A DNA stretch of 7,427 nt from the NCBI GenBank assembly GCA_947178235.1, contig CAMWXQ010000051.1, positions 1 to 7,427 of the forward strand. The letters run 5' to 3'. Made by a program: the position numbers and the translations under genes. The notes under the pieces were generated by a model. It saw only the letters and a list, made by a program, of their open reading frames with translations, did no database searches and was not told where the DNA came from. Below are positions 6,270 through 7,427 of this stretch, in pieces. This DNA is from an uncultured Muribaculaceae bacterium (lineage in GTDB: Bacteria; Bacteroidota; Bacteroidia; Bacteroidales; Muribaculaceae). Within the stretch, counting starts at the first letter, position 1; each line of letters starts with the position of its first letter.

Positions 6270-7427
6270 ATGAAGATGGTTATGTGCAGACTGCTGCTCC
6301 CGGCCCTGGCTCTCGCCTTGGCCGGTGGCACGGTCCGCGGGGAGGTCAGGCTCCCCGCCCTCATCGGCGACAACATGGTGCTTCAGCAGCAGACCGACGC
6401 CCGCCTGTGGGGCACCGCCCGCCCGGGCTCAGAGGTCACGGTGACGACATCGTGGTCCAAGGCTAAGTCCAAGACCCGCGCCGACGGCGATGGCCGATGG
6501 CTCGTGAAGGTCGCCACCCCCGCGGCAACCTCCGAGCCCCAGACATTCACCGTCGCCGACCCCGACGGCAAGGTGACCGTCTCCAACGTCCTCATCGGCG
6601 AGGTATGGTACTGCTCCGGCCAGTCGAACATGGAGATGCCCGTGCGCGGATTCGACCGTCAGCCGGTCGAGGGCTCGCTCGAAGTCATGCTCGACGCCAA
6701 CCCCGGGCGCGCCATACGTATGTTCGATGTGACCAACTGTTTCAGCCACACACCTCTGGCCGACTGTAATGGCGCATGGAAGGAGCATACCCCCGAGGAT
6801 GTCGGCCGATGCAGCGCCGCGGCATACTTCTTCGCCGACTACATCAACCGCCGCCTCGACATCCCCGTGGCCGTCATCACAGCCCACCTCGGCGGCACAC
6901 GCGTCCAGCCCTGGATGTCGCCCGACGCCGCCCGCACCGCAGGCCTCGACCTCTCGCACCTCGACCGCGCCTATGACCCCGCCGTGCGCGATGCCCGTCA
7001 GCAACCCTCGGTACTCTACAACGGCATGGTCGAGCCCCTGCTCAACTACACCATCCGCGGAATGCTCTGGTACCAGGGCGAGAGCAACAGCTCGGATCCC
7101 GAACTCTATGACCGCCTTATGCCTGTATTCGTCTCCGACATGCGGGAGAAGTTCGGGCTGGGCGAGATTCCCTTCTACTACGTCCAGATCGCACCCTACG
7201 GCCGCTATGGCGGCAAGGAGAAAGAGGGTGTATCGCGTCTCCGTCTGGCCCAGGCGCGCATGATGCAGAAAGTCCCCAACACGGGCATGGCCGTCACCCT
7301 CGACATCGGCGACCGCGACTGCATCCATCCACCTAAGAAGATCGAGGTTGGGCGCCGTCTCGCCTACTGGGCACTGGCGAAGACATACGGCGTCAACGAC
7401 ATCGCCTGGTCGGGACCAATCTACAAC
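6270..7427 (+). CDS. Sialate O-acetylesterase family protein, 3' end cut off by window
   Basis: SGNH-family esterase predicted to remove acetyl groups from O-acetylated sugars, classically sialic acid. The frame is open for 386 codons to the window edge. Residues 1-24 form a signal peptide (hydrophobic LLLPALALALAGG), so the product is exported, probably to the periplasm. About 25-105 is an N-terminal beta-rich segment (LPALIGDNMVLQQ, typical of the family). The catalytic domain shows nucleophile Ser119 in YCSGQSNMEMP, HLGGTRVQPWMS (206-217), WYQGESN (267-273) and the acid-histidine pair Asp350/His353 in DRDCIHPPKK followed by EVGRRLAYW. All key residues are present, so it looks active. Family members usually exceed 450 residues, so roughly the last fifth or more is missing. 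Met3 and Met5 are possible alternative starts. The 21-bp gap after the preceding stop, with no promoter in it, indicates co-transcription. Sialic acid as the real substrate is not shown; plant or other acetylated glycans are possible. Confidence 0.92.
   Translation, partial: MKMVMCRLLLPALALALAGGTVRGEVRLPALIGDNMVLQQQTDARLWGTARPGSEVTVTTSWSKAKSKTRADGDGRWLVKVATPAATSEPQTFTVADPDGKVTVSNVLIGEVWYCSGQSNMEMPVRGFDRQPVEGSLEVMLDANPGRAIRMFDVTNCFSHTPLADCNGAWKEHTPEDVGRCSAAAYFFADYINRRLDIPVAVITAHLGGTRVQPWMSPDAARTAGLDLSHLDRAYDPAVRDARQQPSVLYNGMVEPLLNYTIRGMLWYQGESNSSDPELYDRLMPVFVSDMREKFGLGEIPFYYVQIAPYGRYGGKEKEGVSRLRLAQARMMQKVPNTGMAVTLDIGDRDCIHPPKKIEVGRRLAYWALAKTYGVNDIAWSGPIYN

Overview
The window looks like a piece of chromosome from a GC-rich member of the Bacteroidales, probably a gut lineage such as Muribaculaceae (the family is inference). 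Four things point there. Two divergent promoters match the Bacteroidota form (TTG, 19-20 bp, TAnnTTTG). There are no Shine-Dalgarno sequences. The regulator type (beta-propeller sensor, Y_Y_Y domain, membrane helix, HTH) is typical of Bacteroidota. One secreted protein ends in a domain resembling type IX secretion (T9SS, Por) sorting domains.

Layout from left to right. Bases 1-256 hold no gene I can support. They form a hairpin-rich stretch: a 7-bp-stem hairpin (34-50), an 8-bp inverted repeat (73-80/104-111) and two and a half tandem copies of a 50-51 bp unit (125-257). Each full unit carries two hairpins with TTC triloops, and the last copy runs exactly into the stop codon of the next gene. 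On the minus strand, 257-2782 encodes a membrane-spanning one-component regulator. Bases 2783-3056 are a divergent control region with two promoters, a 12-bp direct repeat at 22-bp spacing, an 11-bp tandem repeat and a hairpin at the predicted 5' end of the rightward mRNA.

On the plus strand, 3057-6248 encodes a 1063-residue secreted protein that joins an SGNH/sialate-O-acetylesterase-like domain to a right-handed beta-helix and a C-terminal sorting-like domain. After a 21-bp gap, 6270 starts a second esterase of the sialate O-acetylesterase family, which runs off the right edge after 386 codons.

Working model (inference): this is a small glycan-responsive locus. The regulator senses a sugar or breakdown product in the periplasm and controls the divergent operon. 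The large protein acts outside the cell or at its surface on O-acetylated glycans, and the second esterase deacetylates the products, probably in the periplasm. No SusC/SusD pair, glycoside hydrolase or sialidase lies in the window, so the substrate is unknown. The most notable points are the esterase/beta-helix/sorting-domain fusion, the compact divergent control region with a candidate operator, a regulator promoter that predicts a leaderless or near-leaderless mRNA, and the hairpin repeat array after the regulator.
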